Shown here: positions 8,653-16,817 of the stretch, one piece after another
Layout: the number at the start of each line of letters is the position of its first letter
Numbering within the stretch: position 1 is the first letter of the stretch
DNA from: Gammaproteobacteria bacterium
GTDB taxonomy: Bacteria > Pseudomonadota > Gammaproteobacteria > Pseudomonadales > Halieaceae
Direction: 5' to 3'
Length of the DNA: 64,000 bases
NCBI GenBank assembly: GCA_030426545.1
Contig: JAUHYL010000005.1
Location: 1-64,000 of the forward strand
Position numbers and translations under genes: made by a program
The notes under the pieces: model-generated
Told to the model about the DNA's origin: nothing
The model's input: only the letters and a program-made list of their open reading frames with translations
Database searches by the model: none

Positions 8653-9308
8653 GCGGTTTGCAGGCGCTGCTTGCTGGCTTGATCGTCAGTCAGCACATTG
8701 AGCACTTTGACGCTGGCCATTTCGAAGCTGTCGACAATCTCCGTTGTTTTGGTCTGCAGGACCGCGTGTAGCAGCAGCAGGGGAATGGCGGAGATCAGGC
8801 CGAAGGCGGTGGTGTTCATTGCCACCGAGATGGAGCTGGACAGCATGCTGGCCTTTTCCGTAGGCGCGGCGTCTGCCACCGCGCTGAACGCGGCGATCAA
8901 TCCGACGATGGTGCCCAGCAGGCCGAGCAGTGTGGCCACGTTAGCCAGGGTTGCCAGGTACTGGGTGCGTTTCTCCAGGCCTGGCAGCGCCTCCATTACG
9001 CCTTCTTCCATCGCCGATTCGATATCGTCACGGCGACGGCTGCCCAGGAAGCGGCTCAGTCCCGCCGCGACAATGCGATACATCGGCACCCTGGAATCGC
9101 TGCCAACCTTCATCAGGCCGTTGTAGTCCTGCTTCTTGAGTAGTTGCATGGTCTTGTTAAAGGCCATGCGGTTGCGCATGCGCGCGCTGCTGAGTACCAG
9201 CCAGCGCTCCAGCGCTATCGCCAGGCCGATGGCCAGCACAAGCGCAATGGGATACATAAACGGACCGCCATTCTGAAAAAAGCGTACAGTTACCTCGTAC
9301 ATGTCCAT
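8649..9308 (-). CDS. MotA/TolQ/ExbB proton channel family protein
   Basis: A 219-residue protein with an N-terminal transmembrane helix (YPIALVLAIGLAIALERW), a cytoplasmic region, and a C-terminal pair of helices containing LATLLGLLGTIVGLIAAF-type residues and an AMNTTAFGLISAIPLLLLHAV-type segment. This is the standard MotA_ExbB core. It is the membrane proton channel that works with the two ExbD proteins encoded next. The ATG overlaps nothing upstream (26-bp gap to the small exported protein), and a GGAGCCACCCC-like sequence precedes it. It is likely AglR-like in function; this is inferred from the neighbourhood. Confidence 0.92.
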   Translation of the reverse strand: MDMYEVTVRFFQNGGPFMYPIALVLAIGLAIALERWLVLSSARMRNRMAFNKTMQLLKKQDYNGLMKVGSDSRVPMYRIVAAGLSRFLGSRRRDDIESAMEEGVMEALPGLEKRTQYLATLANVATLLGLLGTIVGLIAAFSAVADAAPTEKASMLSSSISVAMNTTAFGLISAIPLLLLHAVLQTKTTEIVDSFEMASVKVLNVLTDDQASKQRLQTA

Positions 9309-9334
9309 GGGGTGGCTCCTTCTGCTAGGGTTAG

Positions 9335-9646
9335 TCAGTTGCTGTTATTTGAATCGATGCCTTCAATTGCGTCACTCGCCGGTGCGTTCAACGCTTCGCT
9401 GTAGTTCAGTCCGCGTACAAATTCGTCGCGGTCCACCACGCTGAACAACTCTTCGGCCAATCTGTTTTCCAACTCATAATCAAACGCTGCCGCTTCGGGT
9501 CTTTGCCAGGGGACGATGTACATCACGCGCGGTTGTTCCTGATTACCGCTCACGGTGCTGTGCAGCGTGGTGCTGGCCTCCTGGGCGCTCGCGCTGGTGA
9601 AACAGGCGGCCAGGAGTAACGGTGAAAATCGAAGGGAGTAACGCAT
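9335..9646 (-). CDS. Small exported protein of unknown function
   Basis: A 103-residue protein with a Sec signal peptide (MRYSLRFSPLLLAACFTSASA, cleavage after ASA). The mature part is short and acidic, with a PRVMYIVPWQRPE segment and a low-complexity tail (GIDSNNSN). No family is recognised. Its start codon shares a base with the stop of the large TPR lipoprotein upstream, and exbB follows, so it is embedded in the motor unit. It is probably a periplasmic accessory subunit. The existence of the gene is supported by the tight junctions on both sides. Confidence 0.75.
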   Translation of the reverse strand: MRYSLRFSPLLLAACFTSASAQEASTTLHSTVSGNQEQPRVMYIVPWQRPEAAAFDYELENRLAEELFSVVDRDEFVRGLNYSEALNAPASDAIEGIDSNNSN

Positions 9647-12600
9647 CAGAGAGCCTCTCTTGCCAGTTGCACGTGGCGCCGTTCCAGATCCACGATCCAG
9701 CCCGCCACAGCGCGATCCTCAGTACTAATGAGTGCCTGGTAGCGGCCGTAGTGATAGAGCGCCTTGCCGGGCTTGCCCAGATACAGGTCGTAGAGAATGC
9801 CGATATTGCGGTGGGTCAGGGCGTCATCGGGCGATCTGTCCAGCGCCTGCTGGTACGACTCCAGCGCCGCGCCAAAGTCACCCATTTCACGCAGGGCGAT
9901 TGCATCCAGGTTCAGTTCTTTAACCTTGCCCTGTAGCGACCGTTCATCCGCAGTGGCTGTTTCATGTTTCGCGTAGCGTGCCGGCGCAAGGCTGCCCAGG
10001 GCTGCAAAGCTCTGCCGTACCCATTTGTCATACAGGCCGTCGCGACTGCGCAAAGTGTTTGATTCGTGGATGGCGATCGCCTTTTCCTCGAACGGGTACG
10101 CCTGCTCTTCCAACATGATGTCGTACTGTTCCATGGCAAGTGCATCGAGTCCGCGCGGGCGCTCCGACTGCATCAGGTCGCTGGCGAATTTTGCATACAC
10201 CTCGCCCAGCCGATAGGTACAGCGTGTGACAAACTGCTCGACGCCGAAATTGCTACAGCGGTTATAGCCCGCCAGCGCCTTTTCCATCGCACGTTTTTTA
10301 GTCGGGAGTGTTTTGTTGATTGGCTGTGCGATACGCAATTGCGTAAACGCCTTGAACTCATCGTCAGCCAGTACGCTGGCGGCATTGGCCGCCAGGTAGC
10401 GCGACCGGCCAGTCTGGGCTGCCCCCGCTGTTTCATGCGCAGCGAGCGTCTTGCGCAGCCAGAAACGTTGTTTATCGACCTCTCCCGCGTCGCCATACAG
10501 CACGGTCAGGCGGTGCATGGCTTCCACGTTGTCATTCAGTGGCTGTGGCCATGTGTGTGCGTAGCTGCGATAGCGCGCGATGGCCATGGCGCTATCACCG
10601 GCCCTGTCGTAGTAGTCGGCGGACTGTAGCAGTGCCTGGCGTGAGAACTGTTCGTCCGCGTTTTCAGTGCGCATGGAATCTAGTTCCGCCGCCGCTGCGC
10701 GCCACATCGCGAGTTGCTCATAGTTGTTGAGCAGGGTAGCGCTGATACCTGCTGATAATGCATGCGTTGGGTAGCGTTCGCGGAAATCGCGCAGTAGCTC
10801 GTTAGCTGCGCTTAGGTCACCGGCGCGCAACAGCGCCTGCGCGGCGTCGAACTGGGCGTTTACGCTAATATCCGAACCCGGTGCCGCAGCCATGGCGCGT
10901 TGAAAGTGATCCGCCGCAGCGAGCTGCTCGCCGGAGTCGCTCGCCTGTTCGCCCTGTTGGTAGATAGCCGCTGCGAGGCGTTCCACGGTGGCTGGGCGGC
11001 GCTCGTCGCTTGCTGGCAGAATTTGCAGGCTGCTTGAGTAGGCCTGTTCGGCTGCTGCGTAGTTCTCCAGTGCAAACAGGGCGTGGCCTGCCACCAGCCA
11101 CGCGGTGGTTAACAGCGCCGGCTCGGCGGCTGGTGTGGCATCGACCAATGCGGTGCCCGCGGCCAGTGCAGCAACATAATCCTCAAGTTCAAGCAGTGCA
11201 GTGGCGGCGTGACCGAGCACCTGGTTGGCCCGCGGATCAGCGGGAAATGCGCCATGGAAACGCAGCTCGCTGTCAATGCGCTCGCGTTCTAATGAGCGGC
11301 TGTCATCGCCTGCGGTTGTGGCCAACTTTTCATACGCGATAATAGCGGTGTAACCGGCATCGGCGGCGTTCTCCGATGAGCGGTGTACGTACGCCACCCA
11401 CTCATACGCTGCAATGGCTTCGAAGTAGTCTCCGGCTTCGTAACGGCTTTCTGCCAGCAGAAAGGTCAGTGCCGCTACCTGTGGATCCTCCGGGAAGCTG
11501 TCGAGATACAGCTCATAGTATTGCGCAGCCGTTCGGTAGTGTTGCGTGGATAACGCCGTGTCGTTCTTCCTGCTGGACTGTGCGAGGGCGTGGTAGTGGC
11601 CGGCCAGCTCGGGAATGAACACACGTAGTTTTGCGCTGATTGACTGCTGCACCTGCTCATCACTGCCCAGCCAGTACTCGCCCTGCACAGCGAACACGGT
11701 GACATAGTCCTGCTTGGCGCTGACGATCAGGTCTTCGAAGCCACCGGCCTCATACGCCTCGATCACCCGCAGCTGAAAACGGTGCGCGCGGCCCGATGCC
11801 GGGTAGCGCTCTACAAAGGACTGATAGGCCCGGGCGCTGTCCGCATAGCGCTCCTGCGAGAGGTACAGACGGCCCAGCGCCTCGTACAGCAGGTACTCAT
11901 AAGGCCGTGCACCGAGTGTCGTGTAAGCACTGGCAATCGTGTCGGTACCCTGTTGGCGGCTGAAAACAATCGCCAGCACGCGCAGGCTGTCATTGACCAG
12001 TTCCTGCTCGGCTCGCGGTAACGACTGTGGTGCCACATCATTGGGTAGTAATACATCGAGGCTGGCAGTGAAGGCCACGATGGCGGTGTCGTATTTCTCC
12101 TGTTTGAAGCGTGACCAGCCCTGCATGTAAAGGGCTCTTGTGTAGAAAGGTGTTTGTTCGCCATAGCCAATGACACTGGCATACAGCGTTTCGGCGGCGG
12201 CGTAGTCGGCCTCGACGAACTCGCGCTCCGCCTGGCGGAAATACGCCTCGGCCAGGTAGGGTGAATCGGGCGCGATCGCCGCCAGGCGTTCCAGCGCGAT
12301 GGTCGACTGCTCACTGTTGCCAGCCAGCGCGTAAGCCTTGGACAGCTGGTAGAGCAGCCGGTCGCGGTGTGCGTAATCCGCATTGTTTTCCAGCAGTGCT
12401 TCGTAGGCCTGGATGGCGCCCTCGAAGTGAGCGTCGTTCAGTTCGCTGGTGGCCAGTTGTTCCTCTGCCTGCAGCATTTCGATGTCCGCCAACCGGTGTG
12501 TAACCTGCAGACGGGTTTGTGGATCCTGCTGCTCAGCCAGTACATCGCGATAGATCTGAGTTAGCTCGGGAAGATCTACCTGCGGTACAGGCGCGGACTG

Positions 12601-12732
12601 CGCGGGCAGTTCAACCGGCTGCAGGTCAGCCAGCGTTGGTGCGGGCTCCTCGAACACGCTGCGCACCGTGCCGCAGCCACCGGACAGCGTAATCGCCAGA
12701 GCCAGGGGTGCAAGACGCCATTGCCTATTCAT
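9646..12732 (-). CDS. Large TPR-repeat lipoprotein (GltD/AgmU-like candidate)
   Basis: A 1028-residue protein from ATG 12732; a longer in-frame ATG at 12846 would lie well inside the upstream gene and lacks a signal. It has lipobox LSGGC (Cys20) and then dense TPR-like helical repeats over almost the whole length (for example YQLSKAYALAGNSEQS, SALEDYVAALAAGTALVDA-type units, AMEQYDIMLEEQAYPFEEKAI, LDRSPDDALTHRNIGILYDLY). Its start overlaps the stop of the upstream helical protein by 8 bp. Size and context match the large TPR scaffold of Agl-Glt-type machines; the specific orthology is inferred. Confidence 0.85.
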   Translation of the reverse strand: MNRQWRLAPLALAITLSGGCGTVRSVFEEPAPTLADLQPVELPAQSAPVPQVDLPELTQIYRDVLAEQQDPQTRLQVTHRLADIEMLQAEEQLATSELNDAHFEGAIQAYEALLENNADYAHRDRLLYQLSKAYALAGNSEQSTIALERLAAIAPDSPYLAEAYFRQAEREFVEADYAAAETLYASVIGYGEQTPFYTRALYMQGWSRFKQEKYDTAIVAFTASLDVLLPNDVAPQSLPRAEQELVNDSLRVLAIVFSRQQGTDTIASAYTTLGARPYEYLLYEALGRLYLSQERYADSARAYQSFVERYPASGRAHRFQLRVIEAYEAGGFEDLIVSAKQDYVTVFAVQGEYWLGSDEQVQQSISAKLRVFIPELAGHYHALAQSSRKNDTALSTQHYRTAAQYYELYLDSFPEDPQVAALTFLLAESRYEAGDYFEAIAAYEWVAYVHRSSENAADAGYTAIIAYEKLATTAGDDSRSLERERIDSELRFHGAFPADPRANQVLGHAATALLELEDYVAALAAGTALVDATPAAEPALLTTAWLVAGHALFALENYAAAEQAYSSSLQILPASDERRPATVERLAAAIYQQGEQASDSGEQLAAADHFQRAMAAAPGSDISVNAQFDAAQALLRAGDLSAANELLRDFRERYPTHALSAGISATLLNNYEQLAMWRAAAAELDSMRTENADEQFSRQALLQSADYYDRAGDSAMAIARYRSYAHTWPQPLNDNVEAMHRLTVLYGDAGEVDKQRFWLRKTLAAHETAGAAQTGRSRYLAANAASVLADDEFKAFTQLRIAQPINKTLPTKKRAMEKALAGYNRCSNFGVEQFVTRCTYRLGEVYAKFASDLMQSERPRGLDALAMEQYDIMLEEQAYPFEEKAIAIHESNTLRSRDGLYDKWVRQSFAALGSLAPARYAKHETATADERSLQGKVKELNLDAIALREMGDFGAALESYQQALDRSPDDALTHRNIGILYDLYLGKPGKALYHYGRYQALISTEDRAVAGWIVDLERRHVQLAREAL

Positions 12733-14614
12733 AGCTGTCGCGCCCCGTGATGTCCGCCAGCGCCTGATCGTGCAATTGAGCGATGGCGAGCTGGCTCTGC
12801 CCAAGTGCGCGCCGCAGCTGCTCGCCCTGGCGTTCCAGTTCAGCAACCGCTACCTGGCGAAGATGTTGCTCGGACTGCGTGATCGCCGTGGCAACCTGCT
12901 CTGAGCGTTGCGACGTTTGCTGCACAAGGCTGGCGATGCGAGGCGCAAAGTCTGATGCACTGCGCCCCGCGATAGCCGCATCCACACGCTGCAAGCCGAC
13001 GGTGGTTTGTGCGGCAAGCGCCTCCAGTTCCTCAATTTCACGGCGAGCTTGCCAGGCACGTTCAGGGTATTGCTCGTTGTGCTCCCAGACCAGCAGGCCG
13101 CGCAGCAAGCGGAGTCTGTCGTGATACTGCGCGCTGCCTGACAGCTGTGCCGCGGTTTGCGTCGCCTTTTCGAGTCGGTTCCAGAGCGCTGTCTGCCGGC
13201 TGTCCGCCAGCAGCAAGCCATCTCCCTGTGCGATTGCCTGTTGCAGTCTTCGGCGAAGTTCAGCCTGCTGCGCAGTCAACGTCTGTTGACGCTGCGCCAG
13301 TGATTCGCGGCGATTCTCCTCTACCAGCTCACGCCAGGTGGCCTGCTGATGTGCATCGACTTCTTCGAGTACTTGCAGTCGCTGCCGTGCTCGCTCCAGG
13401 TGCGCGGCAATACTGTACAGATCGCGGAGTTCACGCAGCGCGACCTGGAAGCCGTGTTGTGTGATCAGGTGCTGCAGGTAGGGAGAATGGTCGCTAACTG
13501 GCAGAATGTCGGTGTCGAACAGCCAGTCGGCGCTGCCTTCCTCTGCGATACCCAGCAAAGGCCCCAGTGGTTCGTCGCGGAAGGCTGTAATCGCGCTGTC
13601 GAGATCCTGCAGTTCGCGGGTGTACTGTTCACTGGCCAGGCGATACTTTTCCAGCGCAATGCCGGGCCTTTCCAGTTGATTGTAGGCATAGGGCACGGCA
13701 AGCAGACTCTCGCGCGCGCTGGCATCCAGCAGCGAACGCTGTGCGAGTTGTTGCCAGGGGCTCAACGCGTCCAGGTAATTTCCCTGTTGCGCGGATGCCC
13801 AGCCGAAGCCCAACAGGGCGCGTGTGGCGTAGGGACCCTGCAATCGCACCTGTTCGAAAGCGGCGGTCGATTGCGCATACTGCTCGCCGTAGAGAAAGGC
13901 GTAGCCTTCGGCGGTCAGGCTCTTGTCGCGCAACGCCAGATCTTCAGACGCTTCGGCTTCATAGGCGGAAACACGTTGGAAGTAAGGCGTGGCCCTGGCC
14001 CAGTCCCCGCGCGCGGCGAAGGTGGCGCCCACGTTGTAACTCAGGTGGTGGTGCCAGCGCGTGTGCTGCGGCAGCGCGTGCAGCGCAGCGCGAGCCGATG
14101 TGAGGTCGCCGCCGGCAAGTGCCGCACTGGCGCGCAGGTACAACGCCTCGTGTTCCAGCGCCCCGTCGTAGTCTTCGTGCATCTTGCCCAGCGCCTGCAG
14201 GCTGCGCCCGCTGTCGCCGCGCTGCCAGGCCATTTTGCCAAGAAAGAACCAGGCTCGATCCGCATCTACCGCGCTTGCGCTGCTGTCGGTGTCGTCGTGG
14301 TCAAGCAGGGCGAGCTGTTCGCTGAAAATGCGCTGTGCTTCTTTGTCCATGCCGTAAGACAGCGAAATCCCGCCGCGCAATAACTCTGCACCGTTGGTAT
14401 GTGGGCCCAATGCATCGAGCTTTTGTGCTGCCGTCAGTTCGGTCAGTGCGCCGAAATAGTCGCGCTGGTAGAAGTGGAAAAGGCTGGCGCCGTAACGCAA
14501 AGATTGTACGGTTTCCGCGCTATGGGAAAGGGGTGCAAGGTAGAGGCTGCCACATAATGCCAACGCGCCCAATGGACGCGCCAGTTGTTTTGAGCGTGTG
14601 GTCAGCCGGGGCAC
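12725..14614 (-). CDS. Exported helical-repeat / coiled-coil protein (GltE-like candidate)
   Basis: A 629-residue protein if translation begins at GTG 14614, one base after the stop of the upstream gene. That start gives a clean signal peptide (RSKQLARPLGALALCGSLYLAPLSHSA). An ATG at 14668 would add 18 residues and overlap the upstream gene. The N-terminal two thirds are TPR-like repeats (SLFHFYQRDYFGALTELTAAQ, AWFFLGKMAWQRGDSGRSLQALGKM). The C-terminal third is Gln/Arg-rich coiled coil (RQRLQVLEEVDAHQQATWREL onward). It is probably periplasmic and paired with the TPR lipoprotein encoded next. Confidence 0.82.
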   Translation of the reverse strand: MPRLTTRSKQLARPLGALALCGSLYLAPLSHSAETVQSLRYGASLFHFYQRDYFGALTELTAAQKLDALGPHTNGAELLRGGISLSYGMDKEAQRIFSEQLALLDHDDTDSSASAVDADRAWFFLGKMAWQRGDSGRSLQALGKMHEDYDGALEHEALYLRASAALAGGDLTSARAALHALPQHTRWHHHLSYNVGATFAARGDWARATPYFQRVSAYEAEASEDLALRDKSLTAEGYAFLYGEQYAQSTAAFEQVRLQGPYATRALLGFGWASAQQGNYLDALSPWQQLAQRSLLDASARESLLAVPYAYNQLERPGIALEKYRLASEQYTRELQDLDSAITAFRDEPLGPLLGIAEEGSADWLFDTDILPVSDHSPYLQHLITQHGFQVALRELRDLYSIAAHLERARQRLQVLEEVDAHQQATWRELVEENRRESLAQRQQTLTAQQAELRRRLQQAIAQGDGLLLADSRQTALWNRLEKATQTAAQLSGSAQYHDRLRLLRGLLVWEHNEQYPERAWQARREIEELEALAAQTTVGLQRVDAAIAGRSASDFAPRIASLVQQTSQRSEQVATAITQSEQHLRQVAVAELERQGEQLRRALGQSQLAIAQLHDQALADITGRDSYE

Positions 14615-14615
14615 G

Positions 14616-15161
14616 TCACCACTCCCTGACTCGGAACTCCGGCTGGCGCTGCATCTCTGAATCCACAATCTGCAGTTCCAGGTGTTTTGCGCCCGCTGTT
14701 TTTTCGAAGATTACGGAGGTGGCTCGACGAAAGTCTCGCCCCTGTGGCCCGCGGCCGGTGAACACCGCGATCACCTCGTGTTCGCCGGTTTTCAGATTGC
14801 CCATGTACAAACGGTGTACACCGCCGCGCTGCAGCGCGTCCACCTGGCGCTCGGTATACAGGTAATGGCTGACGTCCTTGCCATCGACGGTGAGTTTGAC
14901 CGCGTCCAGCGCGAAAAACTGACCGACATCCATGGACAGGAATATCGCTACCTGGGTGTTGTCGGGAAACAAGAGCTCTTCTTCGAGGATGAACAGGTCC
15001 CGGTTCAGCGCCACCGTTTGTGCCTTGATGTCCTGCACCTGCTCGTCCAGCGCGACCTCGGCGCTAACGGACGCGGCGAGACCGACACTCAATCCAAAGA
15101 GCAGGCAGGTGGTCAGCCTGATCGGGGCGCGCAATGCTTTCTTTATCATTTTTATAGTCAT
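14616..15161 (-). CDS. Small exported protein of unknown function, motor cluster
   Basis: A 181-residue protein from ATG 15161, one base after the stop of the Tat-exported protein gene; ATG 15149 is an alternative. The signal peptide KKALRAPIRLTTCLLFGLSVGLAASVSA is followed by a mature domain of about 140 residues rich in predicted beta strands (QVAIFLSMDVGQFFALDAVKLTVDG, GGVHRLYMGNLKTGEHEVIAVFTG), resembling an Ig-like or PEGA-like fold. No named family is recognised with confidence. Single-base junctions on both sides place it firmly in the leftward operon. Confidence 0.8.
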   Translation of the reverse strand: MTIKMIKKALRAPIRLTTCLLFGLSVGLAASVSAEVALDEQVQDIKAQTVALNRDLFILEEELLFPDNTQVAIFLSMDVGQFFALDAVKLTVDGKDVSHYLYTERQVDALQRGGVHRLYMGNLKTGEHEVIAVFTGRGPQGRDFRRATSVIFEKTAGAKHLELQIVDSEMQRQPEFRVREW

Positions 15162-15162
15162 G

Positions 15163-16782
15163 TCAGGAAAGTACTCCACCGTTGATGCTTGCCAGCGGCT
15201 GGAACGCTACAAGGCGGTCGCGGTTGCCGGCGCTGCCCAGGCCCTGGCCCGGGAAAAAGCCCGACTCGGCAAACAGGTTCTGTTCACCGTGCAGGGCCAT
15301 GTAGTTGAGAATAACCATCTCTACGTTCAGGTTGACGTTGTTTGCGGCGGGGCTGGAAGCGGTATCCACGGATGCATCCGGGCGCATCCAGCCAAGTTGT
15401 TGGTGACGGAAGGTATCCCCGGCAGTATCCATCAGCGCCGGGGCGCCTGCCGGGTCGAATACCAGGAAGAACGAAGCCGCCGTGGAAGAATTGTCGCCGC
15501 TCCAAACACCTTTGCCGACGCCGTTGACCACCTCGATGCTGCCATTGCTGGCAACGGAGCCATCGCTGAAGACGTAAATCATTACGGGCGTGTTCGTCAG
15601 GCGTGCGTACTCCAGGCAGGCGCCAATGCAGCGTCCTGCGCGCAGGTCGCGATCTTCCCCGGTGCGTCTGTCACCGGTGTGGTAGTCGTAGCCGCCCATC
15701 TCAATGGTGCCGGCACCGGCGATGCCGTCGATGACCAGCTTCATCACCGAGGCGGCTTTTTGAAATTCACGGTCGCCTGAGAATTCCGCTTCGCTGAAGA
15801 TGCCCGCCGGGCCAACGATGTTCGGGTCGGCGGAGGGGTCCAGCGCGTCCGGATTGGAAAACTTCTCGACCGTGTCGGTGCTGCGCAGATATTCGCAGCT
15901 CAGGCGATCCTTGAGGCGCTTGTCTTCATCACTGGGATTACTGATGCCGGTGTTTACCAGGTCGAGTTTGAAGTCGGTGATGCGCTTCATGGACTCCATC
16001 ACCGAGACGATATCTTCGGGATCATCCAGTAACAGGGTGAGATCACCGACATCCACCAGCCCGCTGGCATCTGATGGACGGTCGACTTTGGTCGGGCGTA
16101 TCTCCGGGTCGATCATCATTGCCGGCGCCATGGAGTTGCCGCCGGATTCGGAGTTCTCTGAACCGATCAACTGCAGAATCTGGCCGCGTAAACCGGCGCG
16201 ATAAATACCGTACATGGGATTGTGCGGATTGTTGCCGGTGTCATTGTCAGAGCGCCCGGGAATCACTGCACCGTTGACCAGGCCGCTGGTTGCCGCGGCC
16301 TTTTCCTGGATGCCGCGCAGCATTGCGCTATCGGTGTGAAACAGGATCCCCAGACTGTCATCGGTAAAATCGCCACTGACGCTGGCCGGGTTGGCGGCAA
16401 ACGGCAGGATGTCTGCCGGCAGGCCCAGCCTGGAATACCCTTCTGTGGAAAGCATGTCGCGTTGTCCACCCGGCCCGCCGACGATGATGTTGGAGCCCGC
16501 GACATTTGCGCCGCCGGCGAGATCGAAGCAGATGAACGGAATCTTGCGCCCCGCAACGGTGCCGAGATCGCAGCTTGTGTAGTTGGTAAAGGCAGAATCC
16601 AGCAGGTTGGGTGAGATGGCATGTGCACGGCTACCGAGCAGTGAGTACAGTGAGGTGCCTGCCAGCGTCGCGCACCCGGCCCGGAAACCCTGCGCAATAA
16701 ACTCGCGGCGCGAGCGCGGGCGCCGGTGATCCGGATGGCGCAGGGCCTCGTCCGGAAAGAAATATTGACTGCGTTTTCTCAT
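15163..16782 (-). CDS. Tat-exported DUF1501-like protein
   Basis: A 539-residue protein from ATG 16782; the longer frame to 16860 runs into the upstream gene. The N-terminus carries a twin-arginine signal (SRREFIAQGFRAGCATLAG, ending ...SRAHA). The start of the mature domain, FICFDLAGGANVAGSNIIVGG, resembles the opening of DUF1501 proteins (fLrGGaDgln-type). A VMIYVFSDG segment later in the chain supports an alkaline-phosphatase-like fold of that group. Tat export suggests that it folds, perhaps with a cofactor, before export. It lies between the LamG haem lipoprotein (35-bp gap) and a small exported protein. Confidence 0.75.
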   Translation of the reverse strand: MRKRSQYFFPDEALRHPDHRRPRSRREFIAQGFRAGCATLAGTSLYSLLGSRAHAISPNLLDSAFTNYTSCDLGTVAGRKIPFICFDLAGGANVAGSNIIVGGPGGQRDMLSTEGYSRLGLPADILPFAANPASVSGDFTDDSLGILFHTDSAMLRGIQEKAAATSGLVNGAVIPGRSDNDTGNNPHNPMYGIYRAGLRGQILQLIGSENSESGGNSMAPAMMIDPEIRPTKVDRPSDASGLVDVGDLTLLLDDPEDIVSVMESMKRITDFKLDLVNTGISNPSDEDKRLKDRLSCEYLRSTDTVEKFSNPDALDPSADPNIVGPAGIFSEAEFSGDREFQKAASVMKLVIDGIAGAGTIEMGGYDYHTGDRRTGEDRDLRAGRCIGACLEYARLTNTPVMIYVFSDGSVASNGSIEVVNGVGKGVWSGDNSSTAASFFLVFDPAGAPALMDTAGDTFRHQQLGWMRPDASVDTASSPAANNVNLNVEMVILNYMALHGEQNLFAESGFFPGQGLGSAGNRDRLVAFQPLASINGGVLS

Positions 16783-16817
16783 GGTCTTGTCTCTATCTAC
16801 CTTCCCGCTTATCGGCG

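Noticed and set aside
6600-9308. Ordinary TonB-ExbB-ExbD iron transport
   Set aside because: Two ExbD proteins, an AgmX/PglI C-terminal domain instead of a standard TonB, no TonB-dependent receptor nearby, and coupling to TPR genes argue against it.
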